Assembly (NCBI GenBank): GCA_027257055.1 | Contig: JAPVLO010000575.1 | Location: 310,001 to 374,000, forward strand | Reading direction: 5' to 3' | Length of the DNA: 64,000 nt | Source: Cephalopachus bancanus | Lineage: Eukaryota; Chordata; Mammalia; Primates; Tarsiidae | Shown: piece by piece, positions 1-10,542 of the stretch | Layout: the number at the start of each line of letters is the position of its first letter | How positions within the stretch are numbered: position 1 is the stretch's first letter | Translations under genes and position numbers: made by a program | Notes under the pieces: generated by a model | The model's database searches: none | What the model was told of the DNA's origin: nothing | Seen by the model: the letters and a program-made list of their open reading frames with translations, nothing else

Positions 1-98
1 AGGTCTTGCCAAGTCGTCCAGCCTGGTCTTGAATCCCTGAGCTCAGGCAATGCTTTTGTCTCTACCTCCCAAAGTGCTGGAGTTACAGGATGGGGTAG
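1..98 (-). repeat. Alu left-arm remnant at window edge
   Basis: Antisense Alu cut by the window start; the visible part runs from the AGGTCTTGCCAAG block to a CCCAAAGTGCTGG block. Only the left arm is present. Confidence 0.8.
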
Positions 99-126
99 CT
101 TTTTTCTTCTGCTGTTATAATTTCAA

Positions 127-603
127 TACTGTCAGCTTTCTTTTTTGTTTTTTATTTTTGAGTTGGAGTCTCATTCTGTCGCCCAGACTGGAGTGCAGTG
201 GCATGCTCCTGGCTACTGTAGACTTGACCTGCTGGGCTCTGGTGATCCTTCCATCTCAGCCTTCCAAAGAGCCGGAACTACAGGTGTGCACTACCACGCC
301 AGGCTAATTTTGGTTTTATTGTAGAGACGAGGTCTTACCAAATTGCCCGGGTAGGTCTTGAACCTGCAGGCTCTGGTAATCCACTCACCTTGGCCTCCCA
401 AAGTGCTGGGATTACAGACTGAGCCATCAAGCCCAGCCTTTTTTATTTTTATTTTTTATTATAAAGATGTGGGGTACAATTCAGGGTTAGGCATACAAAC
501 GTTGATTATCCAGGTACCCTTGTTAATGAGGTATGCCCCTCTCTCCCCTAACAGTTTCCCTCAACTGCTAATTCCAACCCCCTCCCCTGTACTGTCAGCT
601 TTC
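127..603 (-). mobile_element. 5'-truncated L1 3' end with target duplication, hosting an Alu in its tail
   Basis: About 150 bp of L1 3' UTR in antisense lies at 440-589 (it shares the GTTAGGCATACAAAC block with the L1 at 39.85 kb). It is flanked by a perfect 14-bp direct repeat TACTGTCAGCTTTC at 127-140 and 590-603. The poly-T (tail) side holds a full-length antisense Alu, so the Alu landed in the older L1 tail. The duplication marks the whole 141-589 block as one target-primed insertion plus a later Alu. Confidence 0.8.
155..438 (-). repeat. Alu (dimeric), in L1 tail
   Basis: Full dimer in antisense, GAGTTGGAGTCTCATTCTG to GAGCCATCAAGCCCAGCC, long left arm. Diverged, older copy. Confidence 0.9.
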
Positions 604-886
604 AAACAAGGGATATATTGAAAAATGTCCTTGAAAGAGGTATCTATAGAAACCTAGAATAAACTTAGTTTAGCATAGTCTCTTTGCCTCAGCATAAGCA
701 TTTTTTGCTTAGACTTTACCCTGACACGCTTTGAATCTAGCACAGGTTAGATAGATAGATAAACTTCCAATAGGCAGGTTTTAGGAAGCATTCGGTCATT
801 CTACTGCAGGCCAGGCTGGCAGCCCCATACCCCGTCACAAATCTCCATCAGATATAAGACAAGGACAACCCAACAGCCCAACCTTT

Positions 887-1176
887 CTTTTTTTTTTTTT
901 TGAGTTGGAGTCTCACTCTGTCGCCCAGACTGGAGTACGGTGGCTGCTCCCGGCCTCCACAGCCTCGACCTGCTGGGCTCCGGCGATCCTTCCGCCTCAG
1001 CCTTCCGAGTAGCTGGAACTACAGGCATGTGCTACTACGCCCGGCTGATTTTTTGATTTATTGTAGAGATGAGGTCTCGCTGCCCAGGCGGGTCTCGAAC
1101 CCGCGGGCTCAGGCCATCCACTCACCTCAGCCTCCCAAAGGCGTAGGATTACAGGCTGAGCCACCGAGCCCGGCCA
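887..1176 (-). repeat. Alu, short-left-arm subfamily
   Basis: Full dimer in antisense with the short CTCGCTGCCC form and the GCGGGTCTCGAACCCGC box-B hairpin; low divergence from the other short-form copies. Confidence 0.95.
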
Positions 1177-1420
1177 GGCCAAGTTTTCTTAAGCTTTGGG
1201 CCTCACCCCTACCTTGGGGAGGTGAATCTCCTCTTTTTCTTTCTCTCTAATTTATTTCTAAATAAACTATATTTTCTAATCTAACTTCTGTGCAGTTCTT
1301 AGCATCTTTTATGTGCCATTGGATCACACACCAGACACCCCACGCCCCTAGCAGGCCTGATCCAACATTCTGGAAGCCCTGTTGGGAGAGTGTGACCCTA
1401 ACAGTCCTAGAAATAAAAGT
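1177..1420 (+). repeat. LTR fragment, family A (R/U5 side)
   Basis: Contains GGGAGGTGAATCTC, a pyrimidine-rich stretch, AAATAAACTATATTTTC (polyadenylation signal at about 1259-1266) and TAATCTA. The same block recurs at 21.79-21.88 kb. Here sequence continues past the polyadenylation point with no poly-A, as expected for a genuine LTR with U5 rather than a retroposed transcript. The right boundary is approximate and the family is unnamed. Confidence 0.6.
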
Positions 1421-1518
1421 ACTTGAATTTAAAAATCATGTGTATGAATTCTTTCAGCATTTGAATAAAAATGGAAAAATACCACAAGAACCCTGAAAAA
1501 CTTTAAGAAACTTGCTTA

Positions 1519-1810
1519 GGCCAGGCTTGGTGGCTGAGCCTGTAATCCTGGCACTTTGGGAGGCCAAAGTGGGTGGACTGCCTGAGCCTGCGGGTTCAAG
1601 ATCAGCCCAGGCAACTTGGCAAGACCTCGTCTCTACAATAAATGAAAAATCAGCCAGGCATGGTAGCGTGCACATGTAGTTCCGGCTATTTGGAAGGTTG
1701 AGGCAGAAGAATCGTCGGAGCCCAGCAGGTCAATGCTGGGGTGGCCGGGAGCAGCCACTGCACTCCGGTCTGGATGACAGCGTGAGACTCCAACTCAAAA
1801 AAAAAAAAAG
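1519..1810 (+). repeat. Alu (dimeric)
   Basis: Full sense copy ending in a 13-nt poly-A; long left arm. Confidence 0.9.
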
Positions 1811-1902
1811 GCTGGAGGTTTGTTGTATTTATTTCAGTGAATTATTTTGCTGTTACCAATGAGCTGTCTTGTGATAAGGAACATGAGAACTATTTAAAAG
1901 AA

Positions 1903-2029
1903 TCCTTGGTGGCTTAGCCTGTAATCCCTGCACTTTGGGATACCAAGGCGAGTGAATTGCCTGAGCCCGTGGATTTGAGACCAGCCCAGGCAACTTGGCG
2001 AGACCTCATCTCTACAATTAAAAGAAAAA
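1903..2029 (+). repeat. Alu left monomer with target duplication
   Basis: Left arm only, ending in ACAATTAAAAG plus A-rich tail. The flanks share AAAAGAATCCTT (about 1896-1907 and 2027-2038), so this is an insertion of a monomer-length element rather than a later truncation. Confidence 0.75.
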
Positions 2030-2195
2030 AGAATCCTTTGCAATGGAGACAGAGTAATTACAGTCCTGCACAGGACAAGCAATGAAATGCAGCTTCATCT
2101 TAGGGTATTTTGAGGCATCTCATGGCACGGTGCCTGGTTCCTGGGATTCACATGTTGAAAGCTTTTCACAGTTTCTTTTTAAATATGTATTTAGA

Positions 2196-2514
2196 TAGCC
2201 GGGCATGGTGGTGGTACACACCTATAGTTCTAACTACTTGGAAGGCTGAGGCGAAAGGATTGCCTGAGCCCAGCAGGTCAAGGCCGCAATGGTCATGAGC
2301 ATGCCACTGCTCACTCTAGTCTGGGCAACAGAGTAAGACTCCCCCCAAAAATCAGCCAGGTAGGGTAGCAAGTGCTTGTAGTCCCATCGACTCCAAAGGC
2401 TGAAGCAGGAGGATTGCTTAAGCCTGGGAGTTTGAAGCTGTAGTGAGTTATGATTACACCACTGCACTCCAGCCTGGATCACAGAGCAAGACCCTGCATA
2501 TAAAAAAAAAAAAA
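2196..2514 (+). repeat. two Alu right-arm fragments in tandem
   Basis: Right arm 2196-2345 (GCCGGGCATGGTGG to AAGACTCC) followed by a second right arm 2348-2514 with a poly-A tail. No left arms are present. Confidence 0.8.
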
Positions 2515-2517
2515 ATA

Positions 2518-2815
2518 CAGCCAGGCTCGGTGGCTCAGCCTGTAATCCCGTGCCTTTGGGAGACTGAAGTGAGTGGACTGCCTGAGCCAGCGGGTTCGAG
2601 ACCCGCCTGGGCAGCGAGACTTCATCTCTACAATAAATTAAAAAAAAAAAAAAAATCAGCCGGGCGTGGTAGTGTGCGCCTGTAGTTCCGGCTATGTGGA
2701 AGGCTGAGGCGGAAGGATCGCCGGAGCTCAGCAGGTCGAGGCTGCGGTGGCCGGGAGTGGCCACTGCACCCCAGTCTGGGTGACAGAGTGAGACTCCGAC
2801 TCAAAAAAAAAAAAA
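2518..2815 (+). repeat. Alu, short-left-arm subfamily
   Basis: Full sense dimer with GGGCAGCGAGAC; poly-A tail. Confidence 0.95.
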
Positions 2816-2818
2816 AAT

Positions 2819-3119
2819 ACAGCCGGGCTCAGTGGCTCAGCCTGTAATCCCACATCTTTGGGAGGCTGAGGTGAGTGGATTGCCTGAGCCCGCAGGTTCG
2901 AGACCCGCCTGGGCAACTTGGCAAGACCTCATCTCTACAATAAATCAAAAAATTAGCCGGGTGTGGTAGTGCACGCCTGTAGTTCCAGCTCCTCGGAAGG
3001 CTGAGGCGGAAGGATCACTGGAGCCCAGCAGGATGACGCTGGAGTGGCCATTAGTGTGCCACTGCACTCCAGCTTGGGCGAAGGAGTGAGACTCCAGCTC
3101 AAAAAAAAAAAAAAAAAAT
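2819..3119 (+). repeat. Alu (dimeric)
   Basis: Full sense dimer, GGGCAACTTGGCAAG (long left arm), directly abutting the tail of the preceding Alu. Confidence 0.95.
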
Positions 3120-3126
3120 CCATGAT

Positions 3127-3255
3127 TTTTTTTTTTTTAAGAGATGAGGTCTTGCCGTGTTGCCCAAGCTGGTCTTGAACTTCTGGGCTCAGGCAATCCT
3201 CTTGCTTCAGCCTCCCAAATGCTGGAATTACAGGCATGAGCCGCCGCGCCCAGTT
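3127..3255 (-). repeat. Alu left-arm fragment
   Basis: Antisense left arm only, AAGAGATGAGGTCTTGCC to CGCCGCGCCCAG. Confidence 0.8.
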
Positions 3256-3285
3256 AAAAATGATTTTTAAAAAAAATTTTTAGTT

Positions 3286-3575
3286 GAGCCGGGCTTGGTG
3301 GCTCAGCCTGTAATCCCGCGCCTTTGGGAGGCTGAGGTGAGTGGATTGCCTGAGCCCGCGGGTTCGAGACCCGCCTGGGCAGCGAGACCTCATCTCTACA
3401 ATAAATCAAAAAATCAGCCGGGCGTGGTAGCGCATGCCTGTAATTCCGGCTACCTGGAAGGCTGAGGCGGAAGGATCGCCGGAGCCCCGCAGGCCGAGGC
3501 TGCGGTGGCCGGGAGCGGCCACTGCACTCCAGTCTGGGCGACAGAGTGAAACTCCAACTCAAAAAAATAAAAAAT
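3286..3575 (+). repeat. Alu, short-left-arm subfamily
   Basis: Near-consensus sense copy. At 3358-3374 box B forms GCGGG-TTCGAGA-CCCGC, a 5-bp stem with a 7-nt loop; see findings. Confidence 0.95.
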
Positions 3576-3636
3576 AAAAAATAAATGCGCAGACATATTC
3601 AGAACCATTGTAGAGATTTCTATCTCATAACTTCAC

Positions 3637-3939
3637 CTTTTTTTTTTTTTTTTTTGAGTTGGAGTCTCACTCTGTCATCTAGGCTGGAGGGCAGTGGCAC
3701 ACACTCCCGGCCACTGCAGCCCCGACCTGCTGGGCTCAGGGGATCCTCCTGCCTCAGCCTTCCAAGTAGCTGGAACTACAGGCATGTGCCACCTTGCCTG
3801 GCTAATTTTTTGATTTATTGTAGAGATGAGGTCTTGCCAAGTTGCCCAGGCTGGTCTTGAACCCGTGGGCTCCGAAAATTCTCTCACCTCAGCATCCCAA
3901 AGTGCTGGGATTATTGGCGTGAGTCACTGTGCCTGGTCA
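3637..3939 (-). repeat. Alu (dimeric)
   Basis: Full antisense copy with a long poly-T; long left arm. Confidence 0.9.
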
Positions 3940-3954
3940 AGTTCAGTTTTTATT

Positions 3955-4262
3955 TATTTTTATTCATTTATTTATTTTTGGGGTTGGAGTCTCTGTCACC
4001 CACGCTGGAGTGCAATGGCATACTCATGGCCACTGCAGCCTCCACCTGCTGGACTCAGGCAATCCTTCCACCTCAGCCTTCCAAGTAGCTGGAACTACAA
4101 GCATACGCCACCACACCTAGATAAATTTTTTGTATGACTTATTGTAGAGATGAGGTCTTGCCAAGTTGCCCAGGATGGTCTCGAACCTGTGGGCTCAGGC
4201 TATCCTATCACCTTGACCTCCCAAAGTGCTAGGATTATAGGCGTGAGTCACCATGCCCCGCC
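3955..4262 (-). repeat. Alu (dimeric)
   Basis: Antisense copy with an ATTT-rich head; long left arm; diverged. Confidence 0.9.
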
Positions 4263-4274
4263 CTTAACTTCATC

Positions 4275-4581
4275 TTTTTTAAAATTTTTTAATTTTTTAA
4301 TTTGAATTGGAATCTCACTCTGTCACCCAGATTAGAGTGCAGTGGCTGCTCCCAGTCACCGCAGCCTCGACCTGCGGGGCTCCAGTGATCCTTCTGCCTC
4401 AGCCTTCCAAGTAGCTGGAACTACAGGCACACGCTACTATGCCTGGCTAATTTTTTGATTTATCGTAGAGATGAGGTCTTGCCAAGTTGCCCAGGTGGGT
4501 CTCGAACCCGTGGGCTCAGGCAATCCACTCACCTCAGTCTCCCAAGGCGCGGGATTACAGGCTGAGCCACCGAGCCAGGCT
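4275..4581 (-). repeat. Alu (dimeric)
   Basis: Antisense copy; GTTGCCCAGGTGGGTCTCGAACCC retained. Confidence 0.9.
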
Positions 4582-4685
4582 CAGATTTGTGCTTTGAAGG
4601 AGATAAACAAAGGGGGTGAAAGGTAACTGGGGGTGAGGGCTTTCAATGGGGTAGCCAGAGAAGAGCGCTCTAAAACGTGACATTT

Positions 4686-4955
4686 GCTGGGCGTGGTCGC
4701 TCAAACTGTAATCCCAGCACTTTGGGAGGATGAGCCCAGAGGATCACGCAAACCCACGGGTTCGAGACCAGCCTGGGCAATTTGGCAAGACCTCATCTCT
4801 ACAATAAATCAGGAAAAGTGAGCTAGACGTGGTAGCGCACAGCTGTAGTTCTAGCTACTTGGAAGGCTGACGTGGAAGGATCGCCTGAGACCAGCAGGTC
4901 GAGGTTGTTGTGGCCATTTGCATGCCCCCGCACTCCAGCCTGGGCAACATGCCCA
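4686..4955 (+). repeat. Alu (dimeric), tail disrupted
   Basis: Sense copy GCTGGGCGTGGTCGCTC to CAGCCTGGGCAACA. Its tail was replaced when the next, antisense Alu inserted; CCCACTAA flanks that insert (about 4952-4959 and 5261-5268). Confidence 0.85.
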
Positions 4956-4959
4956 CTAA

Positions 4960-5260
4960 TTTTTTTTTTTTTTTTTGAGTTGGTGTCTCACTCTGTCATC
5001 CAGGCTCGAGTGCAGTGGCACACTCACAGCCACCACAGCCTTGACCTGCTGGGCTCAGGTGATCCTTCCGCATCAGCCTTCCAACTAACTGGAACTACAG
5101 GGTCGTGCCACCACGCCTAGCCAAGTTTTTAATTTATTGTAGAGATGAAGTCTTGCCAAGTTGCCCAGGCTGGTGTGAAACCCGTGGGCTCAGGCAATCC
5201 TTTCACCTCGGCTCCCCAAAGAGCTGGGATTAAAAGCGTGAGTCACTGCACCCAGCTCAC
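4960..5260 (-). repeat. Alu (dimeric), inserted beside the sense Alu
   Basis: Full antisense copy bounded by the direct repeat CCCACTAA. Together with the upstream sense copy it forms a tail-to-tail inverted Alu pair. Confidence 0.9.
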
Positions 5261-5287
5261 CCACTAACTTAAAAAATTTTTTTTTGT

Positions 5288-5590
5288 AGCCAGGTGCGGT
5301 GGCTCATGCCTGTAATCCCAGCACTTTGGGAGCTGGAGAGGAGAGGATTGCCTGAGCCCAGGGTTTGAGACCAGGCTGGGCAACTTGGCAAGACCTCGCC
5401 TCTACAATAAATAAATAAAAAAAAAAAATAGCTTGGCGTGGTGGCACAAGCCTGTAGTTCCAGCTACTTGGAAAGCTGAGTTGGATGGATCGCCTAAACC
5501 CAGCAGGTCAAGGCTGCAGTGGTTGTGTGCATGCCACTACACTCTAGCCTGGGCAATAGAGTGACACTTCAACTAAAAAAAAAAAAAAAT
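5288..5590 (+). repeat. Alu (dimeric)
   Basis: Full sense copy, middle linker ACAATAAATAAATAAAAA, poly-A tail. Confidence 0.9.
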
Positions 5591-5705
5591 TCGTAGTGAC
5601 AAGTTCTTGCTGTGTTGCCAAGGCTGATTTGAAACTCCTGGATTCAAGTAATCCCCTTGCATCCCAAAGTGCTGGGATTACAGGTGCAAGCCACCACACC
5701 CAGCT
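5591..5705 (-). repeat. Alu left-arm fragment
   Basis: Antisense, from GACAAGTTCTTGCTGTG to CCACCACACCCAGCT. Confidence 0.75.
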
Positions 5706-5734
5706 AGGTGCATTGAAGAGTTCTAAGAGAGAGG

Positions 5735-6035
5735 TGAGCCCGGGCATGATGGCTGAAGTCAGGAATTTCACCACTTTTGGAGGCCGAGGTGAGAGGATTG
5801 CCTGAGCCCGGGGGTTTGAGACCAGCCTGGGCAACTTGGCAAAACCTCGTCTCTACAATAAATCAAAAAATTAGCCAGGCATGGTGGTGCATACCCTTAG
5901 TTCCGGCTACTTGGAAGACTGAGGTGGGAGGATTGCCTGAGCCCACCAGGTCAAGGCTGTGGTGGTCATCAGCATGCCACTGCCCTCCAACCTGGGTGAC
6001 AGAGCAAGACTCCAACTCAAAAAAAAAAAAAAAAC
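5735..6035 (+). repeat. Alu (dimeric)
   Basis: Sense copy with a degenerate 5' end (CCCGGGCATGATGGCTG) and a normal right arm and tail. Confidence 0.85.
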
Positions 6036-6059
6036 AGAAAAAGAAAAAGAAACAGGATA

Positions 6060-6385
6060 GGAATTGGGGGTGGTGTCTCAAGCCTATAATCCCAGCACTT
6101 TGGGAAGCAGTGGTGAGAGGATTGCCTGAGCCCAGAGGTTCAAGACCAGACCAGCCTGGGCAATTTGATGAGACCCTGTCTTTGCAATAAATCAGAAAAA
6201 TTAGCTGGGCATTGTGGCGCTTGCTTATAGTTCCAGCTACTCGGGAGACTGAAGTGGAAGAATCGCCTGAGCCCAGCAGATCGTGACTGCAGTGGCCATG
6301 AGTGTGCTTCTGCACTTCAGACTGGGTGGCAGAGTAAGACTCAGACTCAAAATAAAATAAACAAAATAAAATAAAATAAAAAAGG
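6060..6385 (+). repeat. Alu (dimeric)
   Basis: Sense copy with 'GACCAGACCAGCC' duplicated in the left arm and an AAATA-patterned tail (AAATAAAATAAAC...). Confidence 0.85.
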
Positions 6386-6425
6386 TCACCATGAGAATAG
6401 CAGATTAGAGAGAAAAAGGTCTAGA

Positions 6426-6608
6426 GCGGGGGTCCCCAACTCCCAGGCCATGGACTTGTACTAGCTTCATCTGTATTTACAACCACTCCCTTTTGCCCAC
6501 ATTACGGCCTGAGCTCTGCCTTCTGTCAGATCGGCAGCAGCATTAGATTCTCATAGGAGTGCAAACCCAATCGTGAACGGTGCCTGTGAGGGATCTAGGT
6601 TGTGCGCT
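6426..6608 (+). mobile_element. hAT-Charlie, MER1-like terminal fragment
   Basis: Starts with the MER1-type terminal sequence GGGGTCCCCAACTCCC, followed by GGCCTGAGCTCTGCC and ATTAGATTCTCATAGGAG. The same blocks appear, inverted, in the larger element at 22.57-23.84 kb. The far end is replaced by the next Alu. Confidence 0.75.
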
Positions 6609-6881
6609 CTTTTTGTTTTTGAGTTGGAGTCTCATTCTTGTCGCCCAGACTGGAGTACAGTCGAATGCTCACGGGCTCAGGTGATCCTTCCACCTCAGCC
6701 TTCCAAGTAGCTGCAACTACAGACGCATGCCATCACGTCCAGTTAGTTTTTGTGATTTCTTGTAGAGACGAGGTCTCACCAAGGTGCCCAGGCTGGTCTG
6801 GAATCGCCAGACACAGGCAATCCTCTTGCCTCAGTCTCCCAAAGTGCTGGGATTACAGGCTGAGCCACTGCGCCCAGCCGT
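6609..6881 (-). repeat. Alu (internally deleted right arm)
   Basis: Antisense; about 30 bp of the right arm is missing between GGAGTACAGTCGAATGCTC and GGGCTCAGGTGATCC; left arm long. Confidence 0.85.
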
Positions 6882-6887
6882 ATTCTT

Positions 6888-7190
6888 TTATTTATTTATT
6901 ACTTTTTATTTTTTTGAGTTGGAGTCTCACTCTGTCGCCCAGACTGGAGTGCAGTGGCCGCTCCCAGCCCCCGCAGCCTCGACCTGCTGGGCTCCGGCGA
7001 TCCTTCCGCCTCAGCCTTCCGAGTAGCCGGAATTACAAGCGCGTGCTACCACGCCTGCCTAATTTTTTGATTTATTGTAGAGATGAGGTCTCGCTGCCCA
7101 GGCGGGTATCCAACCCGCAGGCTCAGGCAATCCACTCACCTCAGCCTCCCAAAGGCGCGGGATTACAGGCTGAGTCACCGAGCCCGGTTT
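6888..7190 (-). repeat. Alu, short-left-arm subfamily
   Basis: Full antisense copy with CTCGCTGCCC and little divergence. Confidence 0.95.
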
Positions 7191-7196
7191 ATTACT

Positions 7197-7485
7197 TATT
7201 TTTTTGAGTTAGAGTCTCACTCTGTCACCCAGGCTGGAGTGCAGTGCCATGCTCACAGCCACCAAAGCCTGAACCTGCTGGACTAAGGCAATCTTTCCTC
7301 CTCAGCCTTCCAAATAGCTGGAACTACAGCCAGGCGCTACCATGCCGGCTAATTTTTTGATTTATTGTAGAGATGAGGTCTCGCCAAGTTGCCCAGGCAG
7401 GTCTCGAACCCACGCGCTCAGACAATCTACTCGCCTCTGCCTCCCAAAGTGCGGGATTATAGGCTGAGCCATTGAACCTGGCAGG
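7197..7485 (-). repeat. Alu (dimeric)
   Basis: Full antisense copy; CTCGCCAAGTTGCCC retained. Confidence 0.9.
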
Positions 7486-7496
7486 CTAATTTATTT

Positions 7497-7786
7497 TTAT
7501 TTTTTTTGAGTTGGAGTCTCACTCTGTCGCCCAGACTGGAGTGCAGTGGCCACTCCCGGCCACCGCAGCCTCGACCCGCTGGGCTCCGGCGATCCTTCTG
7601 CCTCAGCCTTCCAAGTAGCTGGAACTACAGGCACGCGCCACCATGCCCGGCTCATTTTTTGATTTGTTGTAGAGATGAGGTCTCGCCAAGTCGCCCAGGC
7701 GGGTCTCGAACCGGCGGGCTCAGGCAATCCATTCACCTCAGCCTCCCAAAGCGCGGGATTACAGGCTGCGCCACTGAGCCTGGCTT
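7497..7786 (-). repeat. Alu, intermediate subfamily
   Basis: Antisense copy with CAAGT retained but with the GGCGGGTCTCGAACC hairpin-type box B. It is the fourth antisense Alu in a row from 6.6 kb. Confidence 0.95.
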
Positions 7787-8058
7787 GTACACATGTTAAG
7801 TATGACGTTTGCCCAAAAGATATTGTTAATCAAATGAATGCTAGCATCACCATGAGCCAGGCAGGATAGTCAAAGAAAATGGCATGATGGAATCACAGTT
7901 GAGCGAACATGCTACACATTGCTATTGTAAATTAATTCAATGTTGAACAAAGTAACATAAAAATCTCTTGAAATATGTATACATTTTTTGTCACCCCCAT
8001 ATATCCTAGAAAACATTCTTACACACGTGTAAGGAAAAATATTTAAGAATGTTCACAG
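7787..8058. other. non-repeat spacer, nothing recognised
   Basis: AT-rich sequence without a convincing frame, repeat family or RNA gene. Confidence 0.5.
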
Positions 8059-8347
8059 CAGCCGGGCTCGGTGCTGTAACCCCGCGCCTTGGGAAGCCGA
8101 GGTGAGTGGATTGCCTGAGCCCGCAGGTTCGAGACGCGCCGGGGCAACTTGGTGAGACCTCATCTCTACAATAAATCAAAAAAAATTTAGCCGGGCATTG
8201 TAGCGCTCGCCTGTAGTTCCAGCTACTCCAAAGGCTGAGGCGGAAGGATCGCCAGAGCCCAACAGGGCGAGGCTGCGGTGGCCGGGAGCGGCCACTGCAC
8301 TCCAGTCTGGGCAAGAGAGTGAGACTCCAACTCAAAAAAAAAAAAAA
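8059..8347 (+). repeat. Alu, intermediate subfamily
   Basis: Sense copy; GGGCAACTTGGTGAG retained; box-B region slightly altered (CAGGTTCGAGACGCGCC). Confidence 0.95.
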
Positions 8348-8608
8348 GTCCAAAAACAAGCAAAGAAATGAAGCATGTAGTATTTAGGGATATATATATT
8401 TGTGATAATTATTTACATGAAATCAGAAGGATGGTTTCCTATAGGAGAAGGCTATGACCATGGAAGGCTTCTCACATGAGCGGGAAGTTGAGTTCAAGTA
8501 GTTTCAGTGGAGTGACAGGGAGAAACCAGAACAGACTGGTGAAGGTTGAACTGAAACTGACAGTGTGAGTGATAGCTGGTGCGGTCAACTCATTAAAGAA
8601 ATGTTGCT

Positions 8609-8925
8609 GGTCAGGTTGGTGCAGTGGTTCATGCCTGTAATCTCAGTATTTTGGGGGGCAGAAGCGGGAGGTTTGCTTGAGCCCAGGGGTTCGAGACCAG
8701 CCTGGGCCACATAGCGAGACCTCATCTCTACAAAAAAATTAAAAATTTTTTTTAGCCGGTTAGCCAGGCGTGGTAAAGTGTGCCTGTAGTTCCAGCTACT
8801 TGGAAGGCTGAAGCAGAAGGATCGCCTGAGCCCAGCAGATCGAGGCTGCAGTGGCTGTGAGCGTGCCACTGCACTCTAGCCTGGGTGATGGAGTGAGACT
8901 CCCACTCAAAAAAAAAAAAAAAAAA
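8609..8925 (+). repeat. Alu (dimeric)
   Basis: Older sense copy with a duplicated 'AGCCGGTTAGCCAGGCG' joint between arms and a 19-nt poly-A. Confidence 0.85.
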
Positions 8926-8929
8926 AAGA

Positions 8930-8985
8930 GCCAGGTGTAGTGGTATGCATCTATAGTTCCAGCTACTTGGGAGGCTGAACAAAAG
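8930..8985 (+). repeat. Alu right-arm fragment
   Basis: GAGCCAGGTGTAGTGG to GGGAGGCTGAAC, then an AAAAG-rich simple tail to about 9010. Confidence 0.65.
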
Positions 8986-9010
8986 AAAAAAGAAAAAAAG
9001 AGAAGAAAAA

Positions 9011-9485
9011 CATGTTGCTGGAAATTGGAGCAGATTACATTATCACGAAGCAGTGGAAATTCTCACTTGCAGACCAGACTTCCTTCTTTGGAGGCAGAAG
9101 GAGATGTTGGGCGGACATTTGAGCCTGGCTATGACTGAGCTGAATAGAGGGCCAGAGAACAGAGCCTGGGAAGCTTCCTCACACCTGGGGAGATTCAGGG
9201 GTCTTTTTTTGTTGGTTGCCCAAAGACTGCGGCTCAGTTGGAGACGAGCAAGCAATATCTCCAAGCCACTTAGCTGCTGCCTGCCTTGGTTCTCAGGCGG
9301 CCTCCTGCCGGGAATTCCCATTAATCAAAGTCTGGGAACAAATGCAGACCGGCCAGCTCCCAGAAGCACTCACGTGACTCGCGGGCTGGCTCAGGCTTTC
9401 TGTTTCTTTCGGGGTGATTGCTCTGACTGCCCACAGATATAATTTAAAACCCCATCTTAGTGTGATTTCATGGTAATGTTTTAAA
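9011..9485. other. single-copy spacer
   Basis: No repeat family recognised. A plus-strand frame of 129 codons (9053-9442) has no recognisable domain and is probably chance. Confidence 0.4.
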
Positions 9486-9781
9486 AACCTCGTGTGGTGG
9501 CTCACTCCTGTGATACCACACTCTGAGAGGCTGAGGCGAGAGGATTGCCTGAGCCCAGGAGTTCGAGACCAGCCTGGGGAACATGGTGAGATCTCGTTTC
9601 TACAATAAAATTAAAAAATTAGCTGGGCATGGTGGCACACGCCTGTAGTCCCAGCTACTCGGGAGGCTGAGGCGGAGGGGTCACCTGAGCCCAGCAGGTT
9701 GAGGCCACAGAAGCTGTGATGGTGCCACTGTACTCCAGCCTGGGTGACAGAGTGAGACTTTGGCTCAAAAAAAAAAAAAAA
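9486..9781 (+). repeat. Alu (dimeric)
   Basis: Sense copy of an older type (GTCCCAGCTACTCGGG in the right arm) with a 15-nt poly-A, followed by a short TATATA run. Confidence 0.9.
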
Positions 9782-9785
9782 ATCT

Positions 9786-10227
9786 ATATATAAAAAAAAA
9801 CCTCTCAGGGAAATGGAGCACTCTGTATCTTTGGAAGTTTATCCAAGGGATTCACCAGGAAAACCCATTAATCTAGAAAAGAATAAGAGAAAAGGCCATG
9901 CATACATATCCAGACTTTGAGGGCTCTCCTAGAGCTCAGTAGTGACTTACCCGGAGAAAAGAGTGAGAGGCGTTCTCCTGGAGCTACTAGCAGGCAGGGA
10001 AAGGAAATGTATCCTCTGTACCACTACAGGCAGAGAGGGGCAGGGATGGAAAACACTGAAGAAGGCCAAAGGACACTCAGAAGAAAGCTTCCACACTGTG
10101 CTAAGGAAAACCGCAGCAATGACTGTGAGATGGGCAATTCCCCAAGTAGCAGGGTAAAATCACGCACTTACTCACCCTTAGTATGGGAGAGGCTTGGGAT
10201 TTCTCTTTGCTCCCAAAGGAGAGAGAG
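9786..10227. other. single-copy spacer
   Basis: No recognisable gene; small frames on both strands run into the Alu at 10.24 kb and are not supported. Confidence 0.4.
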
Positions 10228-10240
10228 AAACATATATCTT

Positions 10241-10530
10241 TTTTTTTTTTTTTTTGAGTCGGAGTCTCACTCGGTCGCCCAGACTGGAGTGCAGTGGCCG
10301 CTCCCGGCCACCGCAGCCTCGACCTGCCGGGCTCCGGCGATCCTTCTGCCTCAGCCTTCCGAGTAGCTGGAATTACAGACACGCGCTACCACGCCCGGCT
10401 GATTTTTTGATATATTGTGGAGATGAGGTCTCGCTGCCCAGGCGGGTCTCGAACCCGCGGGCTCAGGCAATCCACTCACCTCAGCCTCCCAAAGGCGCGG
10501 GATTACAGGCCGAGCCACCGAGCCTGGCTT
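10241..10530 (-). repeat. Alu, short-left-arm subfamily
   Basis: Near-consensus antisense copy. Target sequence AACATATATCTT is present at 10229-10240 and again at 10531-10542. Confidence 0.95.
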
Positions 10531-10542
10531 AACATATATCTT

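Noticed and set aside
900..1250. Numerous 60-190-codon frames with [24 protein letters not shown] text
   Set aside because: These are antisense Alu arms read in all frames; every such frame coincides with an Alu.
3358..3374. A tRNA gene or tRNA-derived SINE
   Set aside because: Only a T-arm-like hairpin exists; no acceptor, D or anticodon arms. The element is 7SL-derived Alu.
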